The notes: a model not told the origin generated them from the letters alone. DNA of 64,000 nucleotides from Asterella californica (GCA_036924285.1 JAYKYS010000011.1:7626001-7690000), one strand, 5' to 3'; shown: positions 33,101 to 48,100, counted from the stretch's first letter. Numbers and translations: made by a program.

Positions 33101-36100
33101 TGCTTTTCTTGGCACACCACTTGCATCTTTGTAACCTGCTCTCTTGTTTCCATTAGCGTGGATAGACCTCCCTTTAGTTTATCCGCTGCACCGCGATTGT
33201 ACTGCTTCTTTTCCGCAAGTAACTTAAGGTATCTGCGAACATAGCAAGTGAAGCTTGGTGCCAGCATTGGGACCAACCTAGCATTCCATGATTTATTGGA
33301 CTTCTGGTACCTAGTAACGTACAGTATGAATGTAACTTAAGGCCTGCATCAGCTCTCAGGTCATCTCGTGAATCCTGAACAATATATATGAAGGTCTACA
33401 CGCTTAAGTGAGGTGCATAGGGAGCGATGGAATTAAACAGAGAACGTACCCTTTCGCAAATTCGAGATAACTGGTGGGTGTGACATAGTTCTTGCGTTTC
33501 ACTGTGTTGAACATCTTAGTTGACATGTGAACAACAGACATGTGTATGGTAACGAAGATCTGGCTAACAGCGGTTTTGACTTCAGGAGCTCCTAAGTTTT
33601 CCTCGTCCTGCAAAGATCTGACTGCCACTTCTGATAGGGCATCTTCTGGCCAATCCAGGAACCTACAAGAGCAAATCTTTTGGAAATTACTGTTCCGTAC
33701 GTTTCCAGCTTGCTTGATTTTCACGTCCGAACCCTCCACTTAAGTTGCCATCCTCATCGTCTACACCAAGAGATAATTCCAAATACTCAACAATAAAAGT
33801 GCGAGAGAGCGACCTGGCTATTCAACCGTATAAACAGGTAAGCAATGATACTAGATTTCCATACTATTTGTTTTCCCAGAGAAATAGGACACTACATAAC
33901 TGGGCTTTTGTCCTAAGAAATTAGAATAATAATAGTGCTAGGCGGAGATCTGGGCTTCCCTCCAACCTCTGGTTACGAAATATACCAATCAATAGTCGTA
34001 CAGTTGACGAGCCCTGGAAACATCTGCAGCCGCTTCTGAAATTGCAACGAAACCGGGCTGAGGCATAAAACCACATGAAGACTCTCCCTTACTTTCTCTA
34101 TGAAGAAAGTGAAAAGATCATCATCAGTCTCGCCAGCACCGGCTTTTTTGGCTATGGGACGAATCGTATCGTAAATCTGAGCGAGATCGTCCTTGTTGAA
34201 AAGGTTAGGAACCTTCAATATCCCCAGGAACATCCAGGTCAGCTTAATGAGCGATACACGCAGGATGATTCACTATGCCATTATCATCAAATACATAACT
34301 GCTTGAGTGAGCAGTTAACAAACAAAGTTTACTGAACAGTTCTGACTGAAAGCTACTTGCGTCACCCTGGATTTGAACACTCCTTCCTCTGTTGTGTAAC
34401 ATTTAGCAGACCCTCAACTCAAGATAATAACAGAGTGTACTGACTAAACTTATCACTCGCAAGAGTCAAGTGAGTCAACTTTAGTAAATACTATACGGTA
34501 ATACACGCTGAACGATATATACTCTGAGAAGAAGTTCATTGACCTTTTAAACTTGTTTCGTCTGAACAGAAAGTAAACGTTTTAGGTGTGTTCCCAGTTA
34601 CTGGCCGGACTCGTCGATACACTGAAAGAGATCAAAAGCTACGATAGTTCGGCCATCTAAGTAACAACTGATTTTATCTCCACTGGACCCTACTTGACAC
34701 GATTCGGAAGAGACAGACTTGTTTTGGATGAGGTGATACCAAAGAACCAGAACATCAAGTCTTGTCATTCTGAAAAACTCCAAGTACCTCTCCAGAACTT
34801 AGAATATTGTTGATATCTTCAAGAAACGTTTCTTGAACTATTTGCGTATCATCAAACAAAAACACTGTAGGAACTTTGAATTCACTGAGTCCTGCTTGCT
34901 GAAATAGTAACTTGAGGTCATCATGAAATTGTGCCGACAAGTAGTTATTGGTGATACGGATTTGGAAAACCTGCAAAGTGATTCACGAGTTTCAGACTTG
35001 ATATGATTATGTCTTTATTGCTTTCCATCTCTTTTCTGTTTCTTTCCCCTAATGATTAGAATGGTCTTCAATTAAGTATAATAAACAGACGGAATTCTCA
35101 AGTAATGAGCTTAAGATGAGAAACATTTTCAGTACGAGGAGTCTCATGAAGTTTTCACGGAAACAGTTTTAGCCGATGACCGGCAAAGTAGAAGTGGACT
35201 GAAAACATCAAAATGGCTTACAACTAGTTACTCTCACTCTGACCTCTCGCTATTTTCTCATTTCCATTCTGTTTGCTCAATTGCTTCAGTTCGTAAAGTA
35301 TTCGGGCACCTTCATATCGCCAACGAATGCCGCCAGTTTTGTAAGGCTTTTCCGCCCACTCCCTCCTACGCCAACGAGGAGCATGTGGCCACGCGGCTGA
35401 GTAATGACACGATGGATACGACAGATGTGCTCCATCGCATCCTTGAATAGCACCTGCGAGGTTGCAAGGATTGGTACACAAATGTCGAAAACGTTCACAA
35501 TCCCACGCTGAAGTTAAAGTAAGTCCTTACGCAACAGAAGCAGAGTTTGAGCTCAACTACACATAATGGTGGATAGTGTATGGGGTCAGCCTCCTGAACT
35601 CTGGCTAAACGTTTCCTAAACCGTAATATAATCTCAACGTTGACATTGAGCGGGTTTATCCTGACAGTAGCAAGTATGCTTACAAGATCCATGCCAAAGA
35701 TGCCAGGTTGGTGTCTGCACTCTTTGAGACAATCTTCAAGCACTTCTTTCAGCTCTTTCAACCCTGGGACTTGTTCATACTTAGCGTCATCTAATCCTGG
35801 CTCCATACATCTTGTAATCAGTGGCCTGAATCTGTCCGTACCAAAGACTGATTTCCAGTCTGTGTTGAAATTGTCTTTCAGTTTTGAATTCAAAAGGTCC
35901 TGGAACATGCAGCAGCCTTACTGTCAATCAACAGAAGAAAAGAGAATAAACTTAAAGCAGTATGAATAATATTTCAAAGCCTCAGTTGTTAATTATTGCA
36001 GTCAGACAGTCCCACTTTTGTTGATCACTGAAAAATCATTTTCTTTCGTACCGTGTCTCTAGCTGAAGTTCTCAAGGTAACTCAGTCGAATATATGATGT

Positions 36101-39100
36101 TTGGAAACTGAGCTTCGCTGCTATGATATTCTTTTTTCTTTTTTCTTTCTTATCTACTTTCTTTCTTTCTTATACTTATTTATATGTATGTATTTATGTG
36201 TATATATATCTTACTTATTTTCTTATTTCTTATACTTATTTATATGCCGTAGTCATAGTTATTTATAGTCACAGGATACGGAGTAGGACAACGTGTAGAA
36301 GACCCCTTGTAACTTCCGGGTTTTGGAAGAAATATTGATCACGTACCCAAAGCCATTGCCGATCCACCGGATCCCACATTCGATCACCGTAAACACGTAA
36401 GCACTCGTGACAAAATAGTTGGAGCATGGAAGCCTTGGTGTGGTATACATCCTTGTTACCGTTCAGAAGTCCTTGAATGACCTAGAACCAAAGTTGGCAA
36501 ATAGCTGAAACTTTGAAGTAGAAAGTAGGGAGGTCGTTGTCCCATTCTAGCAGAAAGAAGATCAGGTGCATCCATTACAGAAGACTATAGCAGAATAACA
36601 TTAAAGGTGAATTGGACCAAGCAGAGTTAGCAGAGTCATTGGTGACAGCATGAGAAGGCCATAACTGGATATATTCACCACGGAAGCAAACCACTTGGAC
36701 TCTTCTAGAAAGTCTTTTCTCTCGCGTGAGCGAAGTCTAAGTCAAATATGTGGACCGGACCTCCTGAAGGGTTTCACAAGAACGTACTTACCGTATCTTG
36801 ACATCACTCTCGTAACTAACCCAGAACTCAGAGAGGCAAGTCCTGAATTTCAACCATGCTTACTGGACTCCATAAATTCTTCACTGAAGTGATAAGCAAA
36901 AAACGTTAACAACCAGATCCTTGGATCCTAACAGTGCCTATGAGCCTCATGCTATGTTCCTCTGAAAATTGAAATAGATACCTTCGACAGGTCGCGCATG
37001 TTGAAAACGTAGTGACCTTTGCTTGGAGTTGGCAGCAATTCGTTGAATATGGTCGTAAAGACGTTGATGCACACCATGATCAGGTTTTCTCCCATCTGCT
37101 TCACTTCATTTTCAAAATCTGCAAGCTTGGCTAGAAGTATGGTACCAAATATCCTTCTCATCTGCTTATCATTCGGGGTGGTAACGTTGAGCTGTACAGA
37201 CAATATATGGGTTAAAGTAAAAGGAGAACTTTTAGGCCGATGCCGCTTGCTACTTTCTGAACTTCAAAATCCTAGTGAGTGTTCGGTTCAAGAACAGGTT
37301 AGTGTTACGTCAAAATTGGGTAAATTACGCTCAAACTTCGTGCTCTTAAGAGGAAGAGCTTAATTCCCACGAGGTCAGGTTGTGGGTACCAGAGAGAAAC
37401 ATGCTTGAACTCGAAGGGATATCTTGCTTCGGCCTCCTCCAGGAGGAGCCATTGCACACAGAAGTTGACAATTTCTGATGTACCTCACTTCTTGTTTCAT
37501 GCGATCATACCAAAATCCGTTATCCATCCAGAGCTTCAGCAACTCTAGCGCTGGCATAAACCCGAACTGCCGACCCAAGAACGTGTTAATAGATAAAAGC
37601 AACAGAGGGGTCAAAAGTACGTTTAACCTATGTTCACAGTGCTTCGACAGTTCCGAAGCTAACACATAGATCGATCTGAATCCACTCCATTCAGTTTCTA
37701 GTGACTTGAGGTCAATAATCATAGTTCCAACTCAAGAGACCAACCGTAGCTACGGACGAGTTCCACTCTCCCTTGTGAAAAGAAGGCAAAGTGCAATCAG
37801 CGTCGATTGTCAAGCGCTTCTGCTTATCAAGATTTTACGCTCTCAGATTTACCTGACTTTTCTTCGGCATATTCAAATCATCAAGAAAACAGACAAGTGT
37901 CTTGCCACCAGGTGGGGCGAAAACTCCTCGTGTCCGTTTCTCCAGTCTCCCTTCAATGGTTTCCTGTATCATCAGTTGGATTTGTCTAGTCATTTATCTA
38001 CTTCAGTTCAGCAAATTGTAGGTATTGATGGCAGGATATTTGCAGGGTAGTGGATGAAAAGTGCAATATCTTTGTCCTAGCAAGCAAGTGCTCTCGATAC
38101 AGCAAAACTTGGTGACGCACTAAAGCTTGAACTAGTTTGTCTAAGCTGCTTATCTGTTCCATGCAGGCTCTAGTAACCAAACTTTACTGATTCACTCCGA
38201 CAGCGCGCCTCTGTTCGATGAGCTGGTCCAACCACTAACGAAATACACTCACAAGGGTGATCCTTCTGTCGTCTACGGATACAAACTGATTGTTCTCAAT
38301 CGAAGTTGATCCGTCTGAGGAGAAGATACCTGAAGACTATTTGACGACGTCTGCGCCGAAAAGTTCATCACCATCGATGCCAGACCTTCAGGTAAAGTCA
38401 CAAGTACTGTCCCAATGATAAGAGTTTTCCCAACTCCTACCCTCCCAACAACCAACGTGTGTTTGCCTGCTACAACTAGAGTTTTCACCAGAAAATTGAC
38501 TCTCACCTGTAGATGTAAGTGTCGTCAGACTTGGATTAGTGCACATAACGTCAAGCTTTATCATATCTAAGAGTCTCCTGTAAACTATGGCACCGAAGAT
38601 TCAACCCCACAATGGAGAACTTCGTAGACTTCAAGAAAGCAGCTCGTCACGACAGGTTCTTAGTAACTTCCATTTTCCTTTCTCCGTCTCGGTCATTGCG
38701 AAAAGCAGAAATATGATTACTTGATTCACCTTCCCGGAATGAATTCAAAATGGTTACGTATGACCATAAGCATTGCAATTGCTTAACTGTATCTACTGTA
38801 GGAACTTGTATCTTGAAGAAGGGAGTTCCTAGAGCAATCTTCCAGTTTGGATTTAGCTTCTCTTCCCAGAGGGTCAATTGCTTCCTTTTCGGATCAACCC
38901 AGTAATCAAAGACGGTACCCGTGGCAGGAAACCTGCGAGTTGAGACACTTGGGTCCATGAATAAACTGGAATCTTCAAGAAGAGAGGTTAACAGGAGAAA
39001 GCAGTAAACGGAAATTCTTACCTCATGATCATGGTTCATCTTTCAAAGTACTCGCTACGGATTATATTCCTATTATTATTATTCTCATTATTATTATTAT

Positions 39101-42100
39101 TATAAGTGGTTGATCTCAGACAGATTGGTGATATGCATGCTAAGGAAACGTTTAAAACGACAAGACGCAGCAGTTTAAACGACAAACCTTGGATCGAGGT
39201 CTCTCATAAAAATATCGAAATTTGACCGACCCTCCTCATCCACACTAGCTCCAATGGACCAAGTAACACAAAATAGAAACCATGTCTCTATAAACAGAAC
39301 ATACTGTTCTCCATCTGCCGGATTGATTCCGTTTTCGAGAGTGATCAAGGCATCCAGAAGGGTACACAATGTAACAACACTGTTGAGTACATCTATGGGA
39401 ACCGTTTCTTTGCACTTCGTCAGTCGACACTTGGTGGCAGCATCCACATATCTCTCAAGCAATCGCCTATATGTCGAGACCAAAATCTGAATCAAACGAT
39501 CCTAGTTGTTAATGAGGAGTGAAGTGATGTTGCTCGTACTTCATGTCTGAGGTAAGCGACTTTCTTGATTGCTGAAACAAGTCTTTGAGACGTTGCACGA
39601 CACAATCTCTCAATTGAGGTTAAATCAATCAAAATATATTATGCCATGGACTTTGAAAGCAAAATATACCTGAACTATAGCTCCAACTTTTCTGATAGTA
39701 ACTCACCGGGGCTACTTAGGCTACCTGAACTTTAGCTCCAACTTTTCTGATAGTAACTCACCGGGTCTACTTTGGCTGCCACTTTACGTTGTAACCAGCT
39801 CTCAGCATATGGCCACCAACCCAGATCCTCGACATTCAAGTAAATCATGCCAGCACGACTGACCGTTGCAGGCGAAGCTTGTGACAGATCTTCGACTTCA
39901 AACAACAAAGAAACCTTGCCCATGCAGGACAATGCATCGTTAGTAAGAACTCCCAGGATCTTCCCCTGAGGAAAACGTGAACTCAGCACGAACAGGCCCA
40001 CAAAACATTAAAGGACATAGTTCGAGCAAGTTTTTAACTCCTTTCAAGGTAACCGTTTTGCCCTTTCGAGAAATAGCAAGATCACCTGCAATGGCATGTT
40101 GATGCGTTCTCCGTTTAGAAGTGTGAGGATTTTGTTGTCGTCAAGCAGAGTATTCATGGATTCTATCCACAGTGTATCCACTGGGCCATCAAACATTATC
40201 CACTTACAATCTAAACCTTCATCAGGGCAAACCTTCCTCATAATGGATGCAAGAATTCCGTCAATCCATTCTCCGGTCAGCTTGCTTGTGTAGCCATAAA
40301 TTTCATCGTTTGAGAGGGCCAGTGAATTCATTATATACACTGCAGTATGTTCCCAGAATTCGCCAACAAGGTTTGCATCTTTCAGACGACCCTGTGCATT
40401 CATCAGGCTTCTCCACGCTACAGTTTTCCCCGATCCCGATTTTCCCACCAGCATGTTCCCGTGCCTCGCTAGCATGCAATCATAAATCTGAAACATACCG
40501 CGAAATATGGTTTTGATTTTGAGATCGCCTTGCACTGAAGTAACTTTAAGTTTCAGTCCTAAGTAAGAAATAGACCGATATTTTCTAAACCCCGGAAAGA
40601 ACAATACGCTGTTTCTCCAGCAGAGCTACGACGTCGTCCATTAGGGTGTTGTCAGTTTTGACTACGAAATGCAACACGTCATCGTATATTCTCTCACATA
40701 ACCTCATCAACTGTGTACATACTGAGAATGTTCAACTTAATGCATACATGTGTACCTGAATTATTTTCAGAACAAAGAGAGGCACAACTTGTAAGCCCCG
40801 AGACAACAGATCGTCTTCAATAGCTTTCTTCAAGAACTCACTCTCCTTTGGCGCCAGCTCTAACCCAGGAAAGAGATCTGATAGCAACGCATTAAATAGG
40901 GGAAGATCAGCATAAATAAGTTTTGGCTTTATCAGATCTCTCATGGACCGCTGCAATATCACATCTTCTGGTAGATCAGGGTCCACCCTTTTTGTAGCGC
41001 CGGCTGCTCGTGTAATCGGAATCACGAACGAACGAAGCCCGTAGTCATAATGATCCTGCTTTGAAAGCTGCCTTTGGGATAGCTCCATGACAGCAATCAC
41101 CTTCTTCGCGAGAACCTGAATCAAGCTTTGTGTTCAATCCACCACTCGACAATCAGTAAATGTCTTCTGCTCATAAGGTTAGAAAATTTGTCAGAAGTGG
41201 AAAATAGATGTATATGTTTCAGTACGTACTGGTTTAGTGGTCGGCAGCTGGGTGCTCTAATTCGAACCAAGAGAAGTACATCGCAAGTAAAGGATGGGAT
41301 CGATATCATCCAAAAGTTTCCAGCTCTTTCGTAAAAAGGTGTGCAAGGGTTTCTATGTAGCACTCATGACCATTATCTTTGATAGTTTTAGGCATATCAG
41401 GCAGGAGGAAAATTTCCAAGATACCAACAACCCAGAATCCAGAGTCATTGACCAATACTGCCAGACCAGAGTGATACTGAAGTAAAAGCAGTGGTTACCT
41501 GAAGAAGAAAATGAGTGCATATAAAACTTCTATAGAGAGGAAACCAAGTTTGCTACACTTCACATTATACCTTTGATTGGACTCGACTTTAAGTTAGTAT
41601 TCAGCTCACAAGCACAGATTCAGCCGTTGTTAGCTTACCTTTGCGGTCTGAAATCCTTCGCTAAATAGCATATTTTCTGCAATAAGTGTGAAGTCAGGAA
41701 GCATCATTGAAACAGGCCTCAGCATCGCTTTCAAATTTTCGGGTAATTCGCTACGACCTGCATATCCTGGATTCATGGTGACGAATATTCCACAGGTTCG
41801 AATAAGGCGCATCTCGACCCCTTCAAAGATGAACCGATTGAGACACAGCTTAATTGAAGCCATTACAGCAGCAATTTGAGTTGCTACCACGGACAATACC
41901 TCCACTTCTATACGATTGAACTCATCAAGGCAACACCATGCTCCAGTCTGAGCAACTCCAGCGAACATTTTCCCCGTCATTTTGTAATCCACTCCATCAG
42001 AGCAGTTAAAAACAATCACATACCTGTTGTCAGGCAGCGAAGTTAAGGTAGCACGATGCGTGTCAATTATTTTCTAGTCCTTGGGTTCTCGAAAGAACAC

Positions 42101-45100
42101 ATTGGACCAATGGCTTGCATTGTCCCTTGTTCTCTGAGATGTTAAAGTTCCACGAGAATTTTGGTCAAAATGCATGATCTGGAGGAGATGCACAGTTTTG
42201 AGGTACGCCGAAGTTCAGATGCTTTTAAGAGGAGCCAGAATAATCCAAGGTGAAGGGTACAGATTTACAGCGCTTTTTGCCTGAAACGGAGATTGTGTGG
42301 AAACTCACCTAGCGAGAGCTTTGCCAAAATCTTTCACAGTCTCTGTCTTCCCTGTACCAGCTGGACCTAGAGGATTTCCTCCTCGACGAGTGAACAGAGC
42401 TGCTCCGAGGGTAATGTAACATCGATCTGTTAATGGAGTAACCACAAGGCGGCCGTTGTTTCCTTGATATTCATAGCCATAGGTGAATACTGATAACACC
42501 TGCATGGTGCTCAAGACGTAAGCTCGTGAAAGAGTTCAATTGGATCATTACCTGTAAGAATATCTACAAGCATTCTTTGTTAGGAACGTCCTGAAGAAGG
42601 CAAATATCTCAAAAGTACTGGTTGCAATACGTAAATTACTACTCTCACGTAAGAAACCAGGATTGACATTCGTCTAAGTCTATCTAGTTACACGCCTAGA
42701 GCGGAGATAGCTGCAGAAACACTCACTTGCTTGATCGCGACATCATTGTTTTCCCAGTAGAATCTTAACTGGGATGACCACTCAAATTCTTCTGGAGATG
42801 CACATCCCACCTTGACTAGCTTCTCAATCACATCTCGTGAGTGGACCTCTATGGTAATCAAAGCTGTCTGCATCAGTTTATTAAGGTTTCAGTTTACCGG
42901 TCTAACAAATGAGCACGCCGTTCACTCGTGAAGGCGAGTTACTTGCTTAAATGAGATAGTACATACAACAAGAAACTATGTCGGATGTATTTCCTTTTTC
43001 CTCTGTTTACTGTGCAAAAGTTACTGTGTGGAGAGGCAGACAGACAGACAGAGATGTTCTGATAAGCTGTTTAGATGTTCTAATTAGCCGTAAGTTCTGT
43101 CAAAGTTTAGACGTTAGAACTGAAGCTATCTCAAGATATAAATGAGAAATAACCAACTCCGTTGCGACATAACTCACCACTTTATTGCGATCAATCTTGG
43201 TGAGCTTCATACGAGTCATAGCAGTCAGTTTATTCAGATAGCTGACCCATTTCTTATAAAGTTTCCGGAGAGCACCCTTGCTTCCCGCCGCCATTTGAGT
43301 CAGGGCTCTTTCAGTGTCTGCGGTCCACTTTATCTGCCCAGAGCTGTAAAGAAAGGTCCACTAGATCAGTAATAATTTGAGAACAAGATCTCAGCGGTTG
43401 TCTACAGATTAGTGAACGAAGTATCTACATAGTGCGAAGTACTTTCATTATTGCATACGCATCCTCCGTGCCGAAGCAAAGTTTATCGGCGATACCTTCT
43501 GTATTCTCTTCTGGTAATCGAGAAACCTCTTTTATTCTCTTTTGGAGGTATGACTTGAGTGTTAAAGCATTGGTCTGTTAAATTAGAGGAATCAGAAAGT
43601 TGTATCGACCATGCTTACGTGATTAAGCATTGTCCCGGGTTCTCTTTCACCCACTTCTCCTTCTTTGGCGTTTTGGTTTCCTCCAGAGTCTGGAAAAGGT
43701 GGAGTTTCACCGCCGCTTGCATCGCCGTCTCAACCTGTTCAATGATTTACATGGTGATTACATTTATATCCTAAGACGCTTCAGCTCACAGAGAAATCCA
43801 TGATGATCGTCCACTATGCTACGTATGCGTTTGACTTTGCCTCTAATCAGGTGCCAAGTTTCCCTTTCACACTCTTCACACATTTTCACCCAAGCTTTTC
43901 ACATTCTCACCAAAATAAGCCACTCCTCAGGTCGACTATCCAGAACTACAGGTGTCGAGTATGGAAGGTACTCCCCGTCAGGAGAGAATATTCCCGAAGC
44001 TTCATACTGACGACGACCATCCTTTCCAGGTTCGTGCATTTCCAGCTTCTTGATCCCTTCGTAACACTTTTTCAAGTGCGGCTGAGCCCAACCAAATATA
44101 TGCATTCTGCATGAGTACAGAAACAACAGGAATCTCCAGAACATGTTGCCAGATCGTAAGACGAGAATTGACTATATGTCATATATGCCCCTGAGCCACT
44201 TCTAATTACTGAACATGGTCCTCCCAGCTCCCGTGCACTACTTTCCATTCAAGTAGCTATTCACTTTGTGGATCATCATTGCTTGACATCAGAAGTCGAA
44301 ATTCAACTTCAACTAAGGCAACAAATAAACCCAGTATGGCATACTATCTTAATTACACTTCGGTGCAACCTCAAATCAATAATCCCACTCTAACTTGAAG
44401 ACTTTTCCATTTGTAATTTCTTGACACAAATAACTTGTGTATTGGCTAATACTACTTCACTAAAGGATCTCATGTTTTTAATACTAAACATAATCCTCTT
44501 ATCTCAATCTGAAGGCATATCACGACAAAAGCTTGTACAATCCATTGAATGACAACGTTCCATGTATTCGATTGTTACCTGAACATTCCGAGGGTCCTTC
44601 GCTTGACCAAGAATATCGAGAAGGTTCTCGTTCGAAAGAAAGTAAAAACGTGGAAACTGTTGTCGTTTGTTTTCAAGGTAGTTATCGAGAGACTTTTGAA
44701 TTGTCTCGAGACTTTTATCCAAGTCCATGAAAGTTTTTAACAGTCCAGGTTTACATACTGCATTCACTGCAACTTTTGTCTCCTGTCACGGGGAGGAGTA
44801 TAGACATATGATTAGGTTGAAATATTCAGTAGAAAGAATCAGACTTTTTCGCAGGTCTATTCCTCATACACGTGTACAGTAAGACCGGCATTTAGAACCC
44901 ATGGGCATGCATATTCGCCAGATCTAACTCTTTATGATGGAAGCATTCCAAAGGACGGTTCTCATAACTTAGAGCACCCCCCAGGTTTTCCGTTGCATAA
45001 GCATAACTGTAATGCAGTCAGTTTTAAGTCTGGGTGACCGAGTAGGAACAATGTGAAACTATATGCTCAGCATGATTTTCCAACCTAACCAAAGACCTAG

Positions 45101-48100
45101 TGGAAGAGATCGTAAGATAAATCTTAAAATCTGCTTTCGATGCTTTGACGAAACCTGGAGTGAAACAGAGCTCGTGAATGTCCCATGGCGTGTAAATCTG
45201 CGGTATCTCAAATGACCTTGGGTGTTTCACCACTTACCATATTCCGAACAGAACCACCGCTAACCGAATCACACCTGGTGTAGTGGAAGTATTTTCTAAA
45301 TGTACGCTACTAACTAAGATAGGTGTGACTGGTAACGAGGAACCAAGTTTACTGTGACGAAGAAGACAACACAAAAGGAGTTGAAGATATGACTTGCCCC
45401 AATTGCAGTGATCGTAGTCAGAAACAGCTCATTTACGGCATCAAACTTGGCGGACTCTTCGGGTAACTGCTTGCGGATATCATCTGAACCAATAAATATG
45501 TTTTGCAGATACGCCCATGATCGTTGGACCTGTTTGAGAAACAAGAAATCAGCTATAACCACGAAAAGCGGTGATTGTTGCATACGAACTCAATCAGGAG
45601 CGTAAGTGTCAACCTGCGGATGTAACACCTTGAACAAAGAAAACCAAGAAAAAGTGACTTAGGATTAATGTCAAGTTAAGAAATTTAGTACTTCCCTCAG
45701 AACTCTGACTTCAAGAAGATCTTAGTTTAACAGAATGGTTTATGACCCCAGGTTTCTAACATAGTAGGGAGTGTCAAATCTAAAACGAAAGATTCTCGAA
45801 GGGCAAGAAGGACAATGGTCGTAATCTGTCCAAGGGCGGCTTTGTCTATAGCCGTGTATCGCTCAGCGGGTGTTTCTGTATCGCTGTAAGTTCTTTAATT
45901 TTCCATATTTCTGACATTTTTACAATTCTAGTAATTTTGAATTTACTTACAACTGACGGGCCGCGGCGGTTTTCTGCGGGTGCCTCCGGAGGTAACCGTA
46001 GAAAACATCCGCGGCCAACATCCGCGGCTTCTTGGCCGCAGCCGTAACACTCTCCTGCGGGAGACGAATATTTCCTAAAGGTTACAGTTTGACACGCCCC
46101 AGTACTCACGGCCTACTCAAGGGGTAGACGCCTTACGATGACAAATTTCGGATGAAATCGTGTCATGTGATGAGTTTCAGGAGATAAGTACCTGGATTAC
46201 CATCTCAACTGTTTCTGAAATCAAAGATAGATCTTTTTCCCACTTGTTGATGTCTGCAGCGAAATGTATGTGAAATCGATTTGCTTTCATTGATGACAGT
46301 GCTAGCCTGTTCTCTTCCAGTTGAGCAAAGAGTTCTTCGGTTCCTCTCAAGCTCCAAACCTGCCGGACGAGTCAGATACTCTAGGAGACGCCGCTTTATA
46401 AAGATTAAGTTGATTTCAGGATCTTGTTATCAACTATTCAAATATGATGTGAAGAAAACTGTAAAGATCCAGGAGTAGGAGTCTCAGATCCAGAAGCTAT
46501 ACACTGGTATAGCCATCGTCCAAACTGATTGTTCTTTCCATAACTTCCCTGAGATTTTGTAGTATTCACTGTAAGAATTTAATTAATTCAGATTAGAACC
46601 GTGAAAATACTGTGCAAGGAAACATACCCCTTTTTCTTCTACCATATCCAACTCAAAAGTGGCCCAAACGTCAGCAATCTTTTGGATGGCTTCCTCTATT
46701 GCCAGTTCCTTGCTAGCTGCAACACTCAGCTCACAAATGAACTCCGCGTGCAGATCCAGGCGAAGCTCTGCAACCTATGTTTACAAGTCAAGCCTTCAAA
46801 ATTTGGACTTTCTTCTTTAATAAGTTGAAGGTTTTGACAAATATATAAGCAATGTGATTTTTGAAGGAGAGTACAGTAATACTAGCCCGGATTGTTTCGG
46901 GACGGATTTACCTTGGCCAGGGTGAACTCCTTAGATGTAGGATCAAACTTTTGACCGACATGCTCGACCAGCTTATCCCAATGACGCTTCCGCATTGCGC
47001 GATTACGCAGGTCCACCGTTAGTGGCAAAGTTGTCTTAAATGCGTCAATAGTTTCCTTGAGGGCAGTCCACACTCCCCAGCTGCGTGAAAGAACCCAAAC
47101 GGTGTGAGCTACATGATCTTAGAGGCGTAAATCCCAGGTTTTGGGTTCTTCGACACCTAGAGTAAACATATTCGAAGCTTTAATAAGAACTAAGCCATCG
47201 TGGACCGTTTGTTTAACGCAATTGTGTCGACAATGCCTTATATTTGTCTTTGAGAACGCATATTTTATTTCTAGTAGACTAACTTGAGGACATGCGGCTA
47301 GCATCGTACGGAAGCTGCAACCGAAAAGCTTAGATATGTAGACTCCTCAATGAAACTTACGTTTTGGTCTCACGACCAATCTTGAAAACGCGCTTGCTGA
47401 TTACTTGTGCCTGACTTTCCATAAGAGGTACATCAAGTTCGCTAAATAGACCATCTTTCCATCCATCAAAAGCTTCCTGCCATTCCTTTTTCAGTCCCCA
47501 CATATTCTGAAGAATATCAAGTTCTTTCAGTGTTTGCAAATTTTCCTTGTTGGAAAGTTTCTCCATCCCAAAGAGACTCATTCCTGCCCACAGATCTGTC
47601 CCCCTTTGCTGGAAGACTTGCACCTGTAAGGAGTTGGGAAAAGATCAATTATACAGAGAACTGTTACCAACTCTCCGAAGAGGCTCGAAGGACTCCAATA
47701 TCACACAGTTTACCTCCAATTACATTTCCAGGTACTCCAATACGATGGACGAGCGCATGTTCCAACAATAGAACAAAAGGGTGCACATTAGCCATATGAG
47801 AAGAATGGTGTAAGTAACACATTAAAAATCCCTTTTTAAGCTTTTACCCTTGATTAACCCAGGGAATATTGCTGTGTTAAGGTTTGCTTGCTGCTAAAAT
47901 ATCTTTTCGCCTTTTATAGGTCTCCGCTGTCTGTAACTCTTCAACTTGAGATCCGAAAACTCATCATATCAGTGAAGGAAGACCAAGCAAGAATCCGTCT
48001 AGCTGAAGTGGATTTTTAAACGGGCAGTGACAAACAGAACCAACCTTATTTCGCTCCTCCTCTATGAACTTGAATGCTTCAGAGACTGAAATGTTGTTGC

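Larger units (their letters stand above)
38758..40487 (-). other. Dynein exons 34-37: AAA2 and start of AAA3
   Basis: Exon limits: 34 40487-40086, 35 39965-39762 (or 39914-39762), 36 39486-39188, 37 38932-38758. Exon 34 has the P-loop GKSGSGKT and a Walker B-type stretch [14 protein letters not shown]. Exon 35 has [20 protein letters not shown]. With the acceptor TCCTCAG at 39966 it gains 17 residues ([17 protein letters not shown]) not expected in the family; with an acceptor after GGGCAAG at 39915 it does not. Both keep the frame. The 3' end of exon 35 and its donor are included in a 55-bp tandem duplication. Confidence 0.85.

Noticed and set aside
36123..36245. Plus-strand frame rich in Phe, Tyr and Leu
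   Set aside because: It is a T-rich low-complexity tract inside dynein intron 42.
38230..38300. Possible dynein exon reading [17 protein letters not shown]
   Set aside because: It is out of frame with exon 38, and the true continuation [13 protein letters not shown] is found at 37963.
43440..43560. Open, protein-like minus-strand stretch in dynein intron 28 ([16 protein letters not shown])
   Set aside because: It ends in a stop and has no counterpart in the dynein family; exons 28 and 29 join in phase without it. A cassette exon with premature stop cannot be excluded.
46480..46565. Possible small dynein exon in intron 23
   Set aside because: No frame joins in phase with exon 23, and exons 23 and 24 already give continuous family-like sequence.
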